A stretch of DNA of 64,000 nt from Eikenella corrodens. GTDB taxonomy: Bacteria > Pseudomonadota > Gammaproteobacteria > Burkholderiales > Neisseriaceae. Below, one piece after another: positions 44,667 to 54,179 of the stretch. Under the pieces are notes generated by a model. The model made no database searches. It saw nothing but the letters and a program-made list of their open reading frames with translations, and was not told where the DNA came from. Positions within the stretch are counted from its first letter, which is position 1. Every line of letters begins with the position of its first letter. The stretch covers positions 1,612,001 through 1,676,000 of the forward strand of contig NZ_LT906482.1 of the NCBI RefSeq assembly GCF_900187105.1, in the 5' to 3' direction. The translations under genes were made by a program, and so were the position numbers.

Positions 44667-45329
44667 ATGAAAATAGAACCAACCTTTCAACAGGTTCGTA
44701 AGATTAAACCGACACGTTTTAGCGTATCAGGTTTACTCCCTTTTAAAGAAGGGATAAGCATTCCTTACGAATCTACACTTGAGCGTGATCTCTTGCTCTA
44801 TTTTACTTATATGCCTGCGGTAGAGGAAATCATTTCTCAACCTGTTCGCATTCTATTTGTGAAAAATGGAATGACTTATCCTTACACGCCTGATTTCTTT
44901 ATTCGTTTCAATGATGGACGACCATCGCTTTTGATTGAAGTAAAACCGAAATCAAAATGGCAGGAACATTGGCGTGATTGGAAAGAAAAATGGAAGGCAG
45001 CAATCGCATTCAGCAAAAAGAACGAATGTATTTTTCATGTTTATGATGAGGATAGAATTCGTCACCTTGCATTATTTAACATTAACGCGGTTCAGCGTTA
45101 CAAACGATTACAGTGCGATCCTGAAGATATTGGAGCGATACTTACTCAAGTTAAATTACACGGTGGTACCACGATAGATTTTCTGCTTTCTCGTCTTTTT
45201 ACAGGCTCACTCTATCGAACCAAAGGGTTACAAATTATCTATCACTTATTAGCAACCAAGCAACTGACATGCAACTGGTTTGAACCATTATCTGAATTTA
45301 CCGAAGTTTGGGGGTATTCAAATGACTAA
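44667..45329 (+). CDS. tnsA: Tn7-like endonuclease subunit TnsA
   Basis: A 220-residue TnsA-type protein, which nicks the 5' ends of the transposon so that it is cut out and moved without a cointegrate. The PD-(D/E)xK-like catalytic residues show as YESTLERDLLLYF (Glu), YTPDFFI (Asp) and LLIEVKPKSKW (ExK). The C-terminal half is a small helical domain as in Tn7 TnsA. Its last codons overlap the tnsB start. Base composition is much more AT-rich than the flanking chromosome. Confidence 0.93.
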   Translation: MKIEPTFQQVRKIKPTRFSVSGLLPFKEGISIPYESTLERDLLLYFTYMPAVEEIISQPVRILFVKNGMTYPYTPDFFIRFNDGRPSLLIEVKPKSKWQEHWRDWKEKWKAAIAFSKKNECIFHVYDEDRIRHLALFNINAVQRYKRLQCDPEDIGAILTQVKLHGGTTIDFLLSRLFTGSLYRTKGLQIIYHLLATKQLTCNWFEPLSEFTEVWGYSND

Positions 45330-47241
45330 AGGATTTATTCATCCTCGCTATCACGGTCGATTAGAGCGCGGCCGTCTCATTTTACAAAAAGGCAACATTT
45401 ATGTAAATCGTGAAGATGGTGAACAATATGAACTGATTGAGTATTTAGATGAAGATGCACAAGTGATGATCCGGAATCTTCATACTCGCCAAAGTAAGAT
45501 TGCCAGTATTCATCAGCTTGAGAATTTGAAAGTGAGTGAACGCGAAGATGTTTCTGTTGATTTAAGTGCCATCAGCGACGAATACTGGGAAAAAGCGTTA
45601 GAAAAATATGAAATGATTAAACCGTTACTGAATTGCGAGCAGCATTGTCCTGCCTCAGTAAAAGAACGTGCCAAAGAAGTAGGTGTAAGTGATCGAAGTT
45701 TATATCGTTGGATTCAAGCATATAACTCACTCGGCTCAATAGCTGGTTTAGTCGATCGTAAGCGTGGTTGGGCTAAAGGCAACTCTCGTTTGAGTAAAGA
45801 ACAAGATGAGTTGATAACGGCAGTCATCAATAAATTTTACTTGCATAAACAACGCCCAACGATTGAGCAGACGATCCGTGAAATACAGCGTATTGCTAGT
45901 CAAAAGGGACTTGATAGCCCAAGTCGCCGCACGATCCGACAACGTATTTTGCGTATTTCAGAAGAAGAAAGATTGCGTAAGCGTGGGCAGAAAGAAAAAG
46001 CGAAAAATAAATTTATTCCGAAGCCGAATAGTTTTCCTAACGTAGATTTTCCTTTAAGTGTCATTCAAATCGACCATACGCCTGTTGATTTAATTATTGT
46101 GGATAATCAGTATCGCAAGCCGATTGGCAGACCTTACTTAACATTGGCAATGGATGTATATAGCCGAATGATTACCGGGTATTATCTTTCTCTTGATGCC
46201 CCATCGGTAACATCGGTTGCAATGTGTATTGCTCGCAGCATTTTGCCGAAAGAGCGACTATTACTAGATCATAACGTAAAAGGTGAATGGGCGGTGTTTG
46301 GTTATCCGAATAAAATCCACGTTGATAATGGAGCAGATTTTCGCTCGCTTGATTTATCAAAATCTTGTGAGGCACACGGCATTGCGCTTGAGTTCCGCCC
46401 TGTTGGTCGTCCTGAATTTGGCGGACATATTGAACGTGTAATCGGTACGTTTATGAAAGAAGTTCATGGTTTGAGTGGGACAACATTCTCTAACACGAAA
46501 GAGAAAGATACCTATCAATCGGAAGCCGAAGCGGTAATGACTTTAGATGAATTTGAAACGTGGTTGATTAACTATATTGTCAATGTATATCACAAACGGA
46601 CTCATTCTGCATTAGGTATGTCGCCTGTTCAAAAATGGCGATTGGGTATTTTCGGTGATAAAGATCACGTTGGTTGTGGTTATCCGCAAATGCCTGTTGA
46701 TGAACAGACCTTATTACTTGATTTCTTACCAAGTGAAAAACGGACTATTCAGCACAATGGTGTAACGATTGATGGTTTACGTTATTACGATGTAGCACTT
46801 AATATGTACATCAACGATTCAGATGAAAACGGTAAAAGTAAGGAATTTTTATTCCGTCGAGATCCTCGTAATATCGGAAAAATTTGGTTCTATGATCCGA
46901 AGTTGAAGCGTTATTTCCCTATTCCGTTTGCAGACCAATCTTTACCCGATATGAGTATTTGGGAATACAAGCAAGTTCGCCAGTTTTTGAAAGATAAAGA
47001 TGAAAAACTGATTCACTCGCAGCAAATTCACGATGCGTTAACTGAAATGCGTGATTTGGTTGAACAATCGGCACAACGCACGAAAAAAGCACGACGACAA
47101 GCTCAACGGCAGAAAGTCCACGCAAAAAGTAAGGTAGTTATTCCAACAACTTTACCCGAAAGCAAACCAACAGAAACAGTCAAAACACCTGCTTCTAACT
47201 TGCTTTTAGATAATGAGTTCACGTTTGGAGATATTGAATAA
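45322..47241 (+). CDS. tnsB: Tn7-like transposase TnsB (DDE)
   Basis: A 639-residue DDE transposase that cuts and joins the 3' ends. Residues about 110-210 carry helix-turn-helix DNA-binding domains (VKERAKEVGVSDRSLYRWIQ). The retroviral-integrase core shows Asp in VIQIDHTPVDLII, Asp in IHVDNGADFRS and Glu in FGGHIERVIGTFMKEVH; a Mu-type C-terminal beta-barrel and a basic tail (RTKKARRQAQRQKVHAKSK) follow. I start at the ATG at 45322, which overlaps tnsA by eight bases; the frame's earlier TTG start is inside tnsA. The stop overlaps tnsC. Confidence 0.95.
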   Translation: MTKGFIHPRYHGRLERGRLILQKGNIYVNREDGEQYELIEYLDEDAQVMIRNLHTRQSKIASIHQLENLKVSEREDVSVDLSAISDEYWEKALEKYEMIKPLLNCEQHCPASVKERAKEVGVSDRSLYRWIQAYNSLGSIAGLVDRKRGWAKGNSRLSKEQDELITAVINKFYLHKQRPTIEQTIREIQRIASQKGLDSPSRRTIRQRILRISEEERLRKRGQKEKAKNKFIPKPNSFPNVDFPLSVIQIDHTPVDLIIVDNQYRKPIGRPYLTLAMDVYSRMITGYYLSLDAPSVTSVAMCIARSILPKERLLLDHNVKGEWAVFGYPNKIHVDNGADFRSLDLSKSCEAHGIALEFRPVGRPEFGGHIERVIGTFMKEVHGLSGTTFSNTKEKDTYQSEAEAVMTLDEFETWLINYIVNVYHKRTHSALGMSPVQKWRLGIFGDKDHVGCGYPQMPVDEQTLLLDFLPSEKRTIQHNGVTIDGLRYYDVALNMYINDSDENGKSKEFLFRRDPRNIGKIWFYDPKLKRYFPIPFADQSLPDMSIWEYKQVRQFLKDKDEKLIHSQQIHDALTEMRDLVEQSAQRTKKARRQAQRQKVHAKSKVVIPTTLPESKPTETVKTPASNLLLDNEFTFGDIE

Positions 47242-48134
47242 TGGAAAAACAATATGAGTATGTTCACGAAAAATTCCGTCATTTAGTGACTGCAAGCAAT
47301 CAGGAACGGATTGAGTTTTTAGATGAACCACGTTGGGTAGGTTATGCCGTTGCAAATAAGATCATTGATAATTTGGTTTCCTTAATGAATAAGCCGAAAC
47401 GCCCTCGCATGTTCAATTTGTTGGTAGTCGGTGATTCTAACAATGGGAAAACTACGCTTATTCGACACTTTTATGATTTGTACGGCATACATTTCGTGGA
47501 CAGCCAGCCGGACGGTATACGCCCCATTATTTTGGCAGAAGCACCACCGAGTGCAAATGAAAAAGAGCTTTATATCTCGTTACTGGAGCGTTTTTATGTT
47601 CCATATCGACCAACGGATAGCGTAGCTAAATTGCGTTATCAGACGATTCACTTATTCCGTGAGTACAAGGTGAAAATGCTGATTATTGACGAATTTCATT
47701 CATTGCTTGTAGGGACACCGCGTTTACAACGCCAAGTGATGAATGCGATTAAGATGCTATGTAATGAGTTGCAGATTCCGATTGTAGGCGTAGGTACAAA
47801 AGATGCAATCCGTGTTTTACACACCGATCCGCAGCACGCTAGTCGTTTTGATGTAGCGGAGTTGCCAACGTGGAAATTGGATAAGGATTTTCAAAAATTA
47901 CTCTTCCAATTTCAAGGTATTTTGCCATTGAAAAAATACTCTAATCTGCAATCGCCAGAGTTAGCGACAAAAATTCATACGATTTCAGGTGGTAATTTAG
48001 GGAATGTACATCGTTTATTAACCGCGTGTGCCGTTGAAGCGATTACGACAGGAACAGAGCAAATTACATTAGATATTATCGAGCATAATTCATGGGTACA
48101 ACCAACGCATGGCTTACGAAAAATTATCGGATAA
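47241..48134 (+). CDS. tnsC: Tn7-like ATPase TnsC (TniB-like)
   Basis: A 297-residue AAA+ ATPase that links target selection to the transposase. Walker A is VGDSNNGKTTLIRHF near residue 68, Walker B is VKMLIIDEFHSLL near 145, sensor I is PIVGVGTKDAIRVL, and the lid region is SGGNLGNVHRLLTACAVEA. It is of the shorter TniB size, not the 555-residue Tn7 TnsC. Its ATG overlaps the tnsB stop by one base. The 3' end overlaps tniQ by 43 bases. Confidence 0.94.
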   Translation: MEKQYEYVHEKFRHLVTASNQERIEFLDEPRWVGYAVANKIIDNLVSLMNKPKRPRMFNLLVVGDSNNGKTTLIRHFYDLYGIHFVDSQPDGIRPIILAEAPPSANEKELYISLLERFYVPYRPTDSVAKLRYQTIHLFREYKVKMLIIDEFHSLLVGTPRLQRQVMNAIKMLCNELQIPIVGVGTKDAIRVLHTDPQHASRFDVAELPTWKLDKDFQKLLFQFQGILPLKKYSNLQSPELATKIHTISGGNLGNVHRLLTACAVEAITTGTEQITLDIIEHNSWVQPTHGLRKIIG

Positions 48135-49210
48135 AATCAGGGATTATTCGAACACCGATTTACCTCAATGAAAGCATCAGTTCGTGGCTCATTCGTGCCG
48201 CCTTAGATTGTGGTACTGAGCCGATTACATTTACTGGATTTTATTGGGATAAGTGGCGACTATGGATATATGATTTAGATAGAGGGTTTGAACCGATTGC
48301 ACCGCAGATTTATGAAGATATTAGGGCGTTATCGTTGAATCAGCAGGTAAACTTAGTCAACCATTCGCTTTATTCCGTATTGAGACCGATTAATGGCGAA
48401 AGCACCCTTATTAAAGGTCAAGCGAAGTGGGTGATTTCAAGAGGTTCGCGTAATCGCACTTTTCGTGTCGGTCAATCTTATTGTCCTTGTTGCTTAGAGG
48501 AAACACCTTATTTGCGTAATGAATGGCGTTTTGCGTGGCATTTTGGTTGTTCGAAACATCAAGTTTTACTTGAATCTAAATGCCCTTGTTGTGGCGAACT
48601 GTATCAACCTCATTTGCTTTCCGCAGAAAAACGACACTTAAATTACTGTCATCAATGTGGTGAGAAATTACAGGTTGTTACAACAGCACTTAATGAAATA
48701 GAAATCGCAACAATGGAAACGCTTGATAACGTGTTTATGACTAATTCAGGTGAATGTTTTGGAAAACGTGTGGATGCACAAATATACTTTGCTATATTGC
48801 GTTACTTCATCAATTTTGTTCGGTGTGTAGCACTCGCAAAATCCACTCACGCTTTTGCAAGATTTGTGGAAGAATGTGGCATTTCTCAAGCAGAAATATG
48901 CCAAACCAAAACCGCCCTTGCGTTTGAACAACTTCCTGTTGAAGAACGTAAAAATTTACTGGTAAACTCGATTAAAATCATAAATTTATCAAGTAAGGAT
49001 TTCATTCAGGCTATTCAACAAAGCGGTATAACACAAAAGGCGTTCGACTTTGAAAAGTATCCTACGAAGCTTGATACACTCTTTAAATATGCACCAGAAG
49101 GCAAAACTGTAAGCCGTAAAACAGTAACCAATAAACCTAAGACCAATTCTGTTTTAAGTCTAAATCGTCAATGGGAACGCTTAAAACGACAGTTAAAAAT
49201 CGCAGCATGA
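48092..49210 (+). CDS. tniQ: target-site selection protein TniQ/TnsD
   Basis: A 372-residue TniQ-family protein. The family start is PIYLNESISSWLIRAALDCG and the zinc fingers are YCPCCLEETPYLRNEWRFAW, the CSKHQVLLESKCPCCGELYQ block and LNYCHQCGEKL. The last 170 residues are helical and would form the TnsD-like DNA-binding part that reads the attachment site. Since the element sits in comM, this protein probably recognises comM. The start overlaps tnsC by 43 bases; no later start keeps the conserved N-terminus. Confidence 0.9.
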   Translation: MGTTNAWLTKNYRIKSGIIRTPIYLNESISSWLIRAALDCGTEPITFTGFYWDKWRLWIYDLDRGFEPIAPQIYEDIRALSLNQQVNLVNHSLYSVLRPINGESTLIKGQAKWVISRGSRNRTFRVGQSYCPCCLEETPYLRNEWRFAWHFGCSKHQVLLESKCPCCGELYQPHLLSAEKRHLNYCHQCGEKLQVVTTALNEIEIATMETLDNVFMTNSGECFGKRVDAQIYFAILRYFINFVRCVALAKSTHAFARFVEECGISQAEICQTKTALAFEQLPVEERKNLLVNSIKIINLSSKDFIQAIQQSGITQKAFDFEKYPTKLDTLFKYAPEGKTVSRKTVTNKPKTNSVLSLNRQWERLKRQLKIAA

Positions 49211-50625
49211 AAATCACTAAAATTTGCTCTCAAAAGAGAAATAGTTGCTCTATTTGTGGCAAAGCTCAAGTTACACGCAAGTTCCAAGAGGAATATTATT
49301 GTGCGAATTGCTATTCTCAATGGTTTAAGAAAAAGACTTGTAAGCAATGCGGACAACTCAAGCGTATTCACCGTGACGGCGAACTTTGCCTTGAGTGCGA
49401 AAAATTAACGGATTGTGTGCGCTGTGGTAAAACCTCAGGTACGTTTGAAATCGGTATGATAAGTCATTACGGTGCAGTATGTAGTTCTTGCACTCGTTAT
49501 TTCCGAGAGGAAATAGAATGTTCAGAGTGTGGTAAAATGACACGCGATAGATACCGTTCACCAGTAACGAACGAATCTGTCTGTTTGCAGTGCTATCGCC
49601 GATATACTTTTGCAACTTGTAAGAATTGTCGCCGTTATCGTAAGGTTCATAACCAAGAGAAACAATTATGCAAGAAATGTGACGAACAGTTACTTTCAAC
49701 TTGCCCGAAATGCAAAGGTGAAATGCCATCGGGCTACGGTAATGTTTGCCCTGATTGTGCAAGACGAAGTTTATTGTTCAATATGATTCGCCTGAATGGA
49801 CATATCTTGCGTAATAAAGCAGTTAAAACCGTCTACAAGAAGTTCATTTTCTGGTATATGCGAAAATGTGGTATCGGCGTTGCTTTGCATAAAGGCTCGG
49901 ATTTTATGCTCTTCTTCATTGATTGTGATGATATTTGGCAGAAAATTCCTAATTATGCGGAATTGGTAACACACTTTAAACCGAATGGATTACGTGCCAA
50001 TTTAACTGTATTACGCTGGTTGCTTGATACGAATCAAGTTGTCATTGATGAAGCGTTAAAGGACGATTTAGTGGAATTAGAACGCATACAGGCTCTTTTT
50101 AACAAACTTAAAGAATCTATACCTTGTATCGCAAGCTATTATCAGAAATTACAACGGCAATGTGATGAGGGTAAAACTTCACTTAAATCAGTACGATTAG
50201 CCTTGCAGCCTGCGATAGACTTAATCAGTACTAACGAGATTACGGACTACCCAACACAAGACCAACTAAACCAGTATCTTGTGGAAAAATCAGGTCAAAC
50301 AGCAGCTATAACAGGCTTTATCAACCATTTAAAATCGAAGTACCACCGAGAGCTTGAAATTGACCGTAAACTGATTCAGAAAATTAAGACTAAACAGCTT
50401 AAAAAGCATTGTTTTCAGCGGCTAGTCGAACTCTATAAAAAGTTTGAACTTACCGACAACGAACAAATGGAACTGGTTTATGTAGTGCTATACAGCCTAC
50501 ACAGTATAGAGGTGAAACAACCAAAACAAGACAGCATTTTACTGCTTGATGGTGTAGCCTACTACCGTAGCGGAGATAAGGATTATTTCCTACCACACGA
50601 CATCTATCAGCGCATAAAACCGTAG
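49207..50625 (+). CDS. multi-zinc-finger protein of the transposition operon (TniE-like)
   Basis: A 472-residue protein whose ATG overlaps the tniQ stop (ATGA), so it belongs to the operon. Residues about 8-190 hold roughly ten CxxC pairs (CSICG, CANC, CKQCG, CLEC, CVRCG, CSSC, CSECG, CLQC, CKNC, CKKC, CPKCKG, CPDC), a chain of zinc ribbons. Residues about 190-472 are helical and basic without recognised catalytic motifs, though the fold could resemble the core-binding part of tyrosine recombinases. Position five matches tniE of Tn6022-type elements. Function is unknown; DNA or target binding is likely. Confidence 0.8.
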   Translation: MKITKICSQKRNSCSICGKAQVTRKFQEEYYCANCYSQWFKKKTCKQCGQLKRIHRDGELCLECEKLTDCVRCGKTSGTFEIGMISHYGAVCSSCTRYFREEIECSECGKMTRDRYRSPVTNESVCLQCYRRYTFATCKNCRRYRKVHNQEKQLCKKCDEQLLSTCPKCKGEMPSGYGNVCPDCARRSLLFNMIRLNGHILRNKAVKTVYKKFIFWYMRKCGIGVALHKGSDFMLFFIDCDDIWQKIPNYAELVTHFKPNGLRANLTVLRWLLDTNQVVIDEALKDDLVELERIQALFNKLKESIPCIASYYQKLQRQCDEGKTSLKSVRLALQPAIDLISTNEITDYPTQDQLNQYLVEKSGQTAAITGFINHLKSKYHRELEIDRKLIQKIKTKQLKKHCFQRLVELYKKFELTDNEQMELVYVVLYSLHSIEVKQPKQDSILLLDGVAYYRSGDKDYFLPHDIYQRIKP

Positions 50626-50648
50626 TTTCTGTAAGTTCAGATTGACAC

Positions 50649-50990
50649 TTGCCCCCAAGGAACAAGCAGATTGAAATTTTTGAGAATACCGTAAATAAAC
50701 TCTACACGGTGTGTGAAGATTACCCCAACTATTCTGTTATGGCAAGAGGTTGCAAATGTTTTTCAGGTGCTTGGTCTGCAGGTGTATTGTTGTCTGCCAG
50801 GCAACCCAATACTGCCAATAATTGCTTCTTCACCCAGCCCTACTGCTTCAACCGCGACCATCTCACCACCATCAATTCGTTTCTCGACATCCTGTTTGCC
50901 AACTATGCCAAGGTGCTGCCGATACGGGTGGACTTGGAAATCATGCAGGGCTATGTGCCGGCATACGGCTACCGCCATTGGCAGCCGCAG
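50649..50990 (+). pseudogene. inovirus Gp2-type replication protein, 5' fragment
   Basis: About 100 codons containing NRDHLTTINSFLDILFANYA and KVLPIRVDLEIMQGYVP, which match the start of the inovirus Gp2/YagK-YfjJ domain common in neisserial prophage remnants. The frame loses homology near 50970, where the reverse-oriented CdiA-like fragment begins. The matching C-terminal part is at 52236-52412 on the same strand. So one gene has been split by about 1.2 kb. Confidence 0.65.
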
Positions 50991-50994
50991 TCTT

Positions 50995-52230
50995 GCTTTG
51001 GTTAATGGCTGCTCTCTCTGCCCCTCGGGCAGCATTTCTAGACACCATAGTAGAGCCACTGGCAGCAAATTTCTGCTCCCCGACAGCAGTTCTCCCAAGT
51101 ATAGCCCTTCTACTAGCAATACCCGCTGCTGCTTCAGTTTCGCTAGCTGCTGTTCTTACTGCCGTTGTTGCCGTTCGGCCTGCGGCAGCCTTAGCACCAG
51201 AACCTCCTCCTTTAGGACCGAAAGCGGCACCAAGCCCTAATGTTGTGGATGCTTCTGCCAATTGTTCGATTGCTCGGCGCTGTTGCTCTGGTGTGTCGTA
51301 CTGCAAATCGTGTCCCCATTGCCGTAAGGAGGCTCTTAATCTGCCGTCTCTCACCCGGTCTGCCATATCTAACAGGGCTTGACCTTTAGCTTGGTTGTTA
51401 GCCATGCCTGTCTGGCAATAATTCGAACGAGCCGTGCAATGAATAACTACTGCTAAAGTTTCAAGTGAGGCATCACCAAGCCCGACGGCTCCATTAAGTG
51501 CATTCCCAAGCCCTAAAAAGAAGCCGCTGATTGCCGGCTTATTAGGCCATCGTTCACGTGCAGCTTGTGCGGCTCTTTGAGCTCTTTCGGCAATATACTT
51601 TTGAATATCATCACCGAGCAGTGAATTATTCTCCACCGCATTCTGCCCAATCACCCCGGCCACCTGCGCATTGAACGACGACCCGTTTCCTCCGCTCGCA
51701 CCCACCACGGAAGCTACGGCGCTGCCGATGCTGCAAATCTCTTCTTTGATGTTTTCAGGTAGCCTGTTGGGATCAAACTCCCCGGTAACGGGATCATTGT
51801 AGCTGACGCCGTCGTTATACTGTTCTGCCATCCATTGGGTCTGCCATCTATTGGGCGCTCTTCTCGGCGGCAACGGCACTGCCGCCGCCCAGCAGGGGAT
51901 CGCTGTGGTTGGCATAGCTGGAGATAGGCTTCGTAGCTGTCGTCATTTTGGGCTTGTAGGTCGGCTTCGTAGCGTTTGCGGTGCTCCTGCCGCTCTTTGG
52001 CGGCATCTGCGACCATTCTGCTTCTGAATGTTTGCACGCCGCTGCCGATGTCGGCGGTGGCTTTGAAGACGATCTGCTGCCGCTGCAATACGGCTTCAAG
52101 GTCGGGCAGTGCCTGGGCTTGCTGATGGGCGGTGGCGGCGTCGCTGTGGATGCCGATTTCTTGGGTGGTGGTGGTGCGCCCGCCAATGTTGAGGATGCCG
52201 TCGCTAACCGAGCTGATGTAGCAGGTGCCG
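50995..52230 (-). pseudogene. CdiA/filamentous haemagglutinin-like gene fragment with VENN region
   Basis: Reading leftward, the first frame has GILNIGGRTTTTQEIGIHSD and ALPDLEAVLQRQQIVFKATA, then after a shift GEFDPNRLPENIKEEICSIG and SAVASVVGASGGNGS, and the pre-toxin landmark GQNAVENNSLLGDD. These are the pieces that come before the toxin in neisserial CdiA/Fha proteins. The order is right, but frameshifts and a missing block between them (after residue about 130 of the first frame) break the gene. It ends without a toxin domain at the Gp2 junction. One eikDUS (TTTTCAGGTAGCCTG, about 51751-51765) lies inside. Confidence 0.75.
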
Positions 52231-52235
52231 GTGAG

Positions 52236-52412
52236 GTAATCGACCACCGGGATGCCGAGATGATCTGGAAGCTGAGGCAGTCGGCCTATTACTTGGCCAA
52301 AGAGCAACCCGACCATCTGACGGCGAAACAGCACTACGCCAAAAGACTACGCTGCCTGACGACGGGGCAGATTCCGATTAAAGACGGGAGTGGGAGAAAG
52401 AGAAAGGTATGA
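52236..52412 (+). pseudogene. inovirus Gp2-type replication protein, 3' fragment
   Basis: Fifty-eight codons reading VIDHRDAEMIWKLRQSAYYL then AKEQPDHLTAKQHYAKRLRC, LTTGQIPIKDGSGRKRKV and stop. The HRD, YLAKE and RGxxP-like endings are those of the inovirus Gp2/YfjJ family C-terminus. It continues the fragment at 50649-50990 on the same strand. No start codon of its own is credible. 52413-52510 is a purine-rich stretch with no gene. Confidence 0.6.
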
Positions 52413-52510
52413 GCGAAAGACCCGGTGAAGGCGAGGCAGATGGCGTGGTTGCGGGAGACAGGAGTAATTGGGGAGGGGAGGAGGTGGTAGAGGGAGGGGG
52501 AAAGAAAGGG

Positions 52511-52539
52511 GGCTACCTGAAAATCTTTCAGGTAGCCTC
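52511..52539. terminator. eikDUS inverted pair after the candidate immunity gene
   Basis: GGCTACCTGAAA and TTTCAGGTAGCCT with a short loop, about 80 bases after the stop at 52619. Its presence inside the transposon shows that this part of the cargo has eikDUS-bearing ancestry. Confidence 0.75.
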
Positions 52540-52618
52540 TTCTATTTCTATACTGTACTCACCATATCAATAGTTGTATGAAACAGAAAAATAAACATCA
52601 ATATCTATAAATAATAAA

Positions 52619-53290
52619 CTATTTATTCCTCAATATTTCAATCAAGGCGGCTTTAGATTGATAGAAGTCCAAATCGAACAATGCAATACCTAGATGTTTG
52701 CAGTATTCCTCTACCATTTCTACCGTAAGCCGGTTTTTTTTCAATCTTTCGTTGTATTTTTCTGTTTGCTCAAAAGGCAATGGCGTACCATATTCGGAAA
52801 ATTCAATGCGGCTAGTTTCTTTATAAAGTTGTATGATTCTAGCTTCGCACTCGTGACGAGAAATCGGCTTACTTCCATCATACAAGCAAAATGAAACTAT
52901 ACCAAATTCATCTTTCTTAAAATATGGTTTCAAATATATAGTTAAGGCTTTCACTTTCCATAACATTGCTTCGTATTCTACACAGGAAAAGTCTGTACCT
53001 TCCTTATTGTTACCTATTAGCAATGACCAATTAGACTTAGTTTCTAATAGTAAATATTTAGAGGATCCAGTAATCTCAAGTGGGCTCAATAAATCTAATT
53101 TCTGACTAAGGGAATATTCCTCATTAAGATACGATAACTTTGGTCTTAAGTTCTGATAAAAATCGCTTAAATCTATACGTCTTTTCAAATAAAACTCTAA
53201 TGCTTTTTCAAATGGCGCTCCAATAAAATAAAACTGTTTTAGGCTTGGGTGGCCGTCTTTTGCAAGAAAAATATCTTTGTTTATATTCAT
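52619..53290 (-). CDS. candidate immunity protein for the adjacent toxin tail
   Basis: A 223-residue AT-rich soluble protein with no recognised domain. It starts three bases after the toxin fragment's stop (53294), the usual arrangement of a toxin followed by its immunity gene. It has mixed helical and beta-strand segments (SLKQFYFIGAPFEKALEFYL, GIVSFCLYDGSKPISRHECE). No membrane helix. Naming it immunity rests on position and composition only. Confidence 0.55.
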   Translation of the reverse strand: MNINKDIFLAKDGHPSLKQFYFIGAPFEKALEFYLKRRIDLSDFYQNLRPKLSYLNEEYSLSQKLDLLSPLEITGSSKYLLLETKSNWSLLIGNNKEGTDFSCVEYEAMLWKVKALTIYLKPYFKKDEFGIVSFCLYDGSKPISRHECEARIIQLYKETSRIEFSEYGTPLPFEQTEKYNERLKKNRLTVEMVEEYCKHLGIALFDLDFYQSKAALIEILRNK

Positions 53291-53293
53291 AAC

Positions 53294-53671
53294 TTAGTCC
53301 GAGGTTTTTAAAATTACAATAGCATCTGGATCATTGCTTAACAACCTTGATGCATGTCCGGCTCCACGGTTCGAGCTGGTACGGTCGTATTCGACATAAA
53401 TACGCCTCTTGGAGTCTGGTAAAGTGCCCTGAACATCCGGGCGACAGATCCCCACCCGGCACGATTGGCTGTTCACTTGCTGCTGGTTGATTCTAATATC
53501 TTCTGCATTCATCAAACGCAAATAGGTTACATCATTCTGCATGATTTGGTTTTGAGATGCACTTTTACCAACAGTCCTTCCTCTTAGGTCTAACCTAGCA
53601 GGTGGGTTGCTCTTAACATTTATATCCCGTGAAAGGCGAGTAAAAGGCTCTTGTTGACCATTAATAATAAT
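53294..53671 (-). pseudogene. C-terminal toxin domain fragment of a polymorphic toxin
   Basis: The frame is open from the IS1016 end at 53671 to the stop at 53294, about 125 codons; an internal ATG at 53542 gives the last 82. It reads PPARLDLRGRTVGKSASQNQ, IRINQQQVNSQSCRVGICRP, DVQGTLPDSKRRIYVEYDRT, then GHASRLLSNDPDAIVILKTS. The RPD-x-Q ... YVEYD pattern resembles restriction-endonuclease-fold toxin tails (Asp ... Glu-x-Asp/Lys). The upstream part of the toxin is missing; the IS1016-like fragment took its place. Confidence 0.6.
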
Positions 53672-54178
53672 GGGGCTTAGGAAGCAAAATTTATTTTAAA
53701 GGATTTTCCCGCAACATTCTCAGCAGTATTTTATATAAATCATCATGCCTGTGATTGAAGCGGAACTCGGTTTCTTTTAAATGCAGGTAAAACGTATGTT
53801 TCGGCACCCCGTTAAATTGCACCAAGCGATGCTTGGCGCAGCTCCAAAAAGATTCAATACCGTTAATATGCCGCGTACCGCGAACAAACTCATTGTCACC
53901 ATGATGTACCCTGAAATGTTTGGCAAAACCCATATCAACCAATCCCTGATAACCGCGCCAACCGTCGGTATTGATGACACCCTCGATACCGACACGGCCT
54001 CTAATGACCTTTTGCAGCGTTGCTTTGGAAACATCGGGAACAATCTCGGTATAAACCTTGTCCCCGCGTTTCAAAATGCCGAAAACGATGGTTTCCCCAC
54101 CCGCACCGCGCCCGCGTTTGCCCCTGATGCGTTTGGCACCGAAATAGGATTCGTCCAATTCTACAATGCCGTATAAAG
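53672..54178 (-). mobile_element. truncated IS1016-like element
   Basis: Near-identical to the complete copy at 10176-10921 but in the other orientation and lacking its first part. Only the transposase 3' end inverted repeat (GGGGCTTAGGAAGCAAAAT at 53672-53690) remains; homology stops at GTATAAAG (54178), which corresponds to about 10422 in the complete copy. The transposase frame keeps about 160 codons (53691-54178), including the catalytic residues but not the helix-turn-helix, so it is not functional. No target duplication can be defined. Confidence 0.92.
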
Positions 54179-54179
54179 A

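Noticed and set aside
51981-52412. A complete 143-residue plus-strand gene
   Set aside because: Only the last 58 codons are protein-like (Gp2 C-terminus); the rest is antisense to the CdiA-like fragment.
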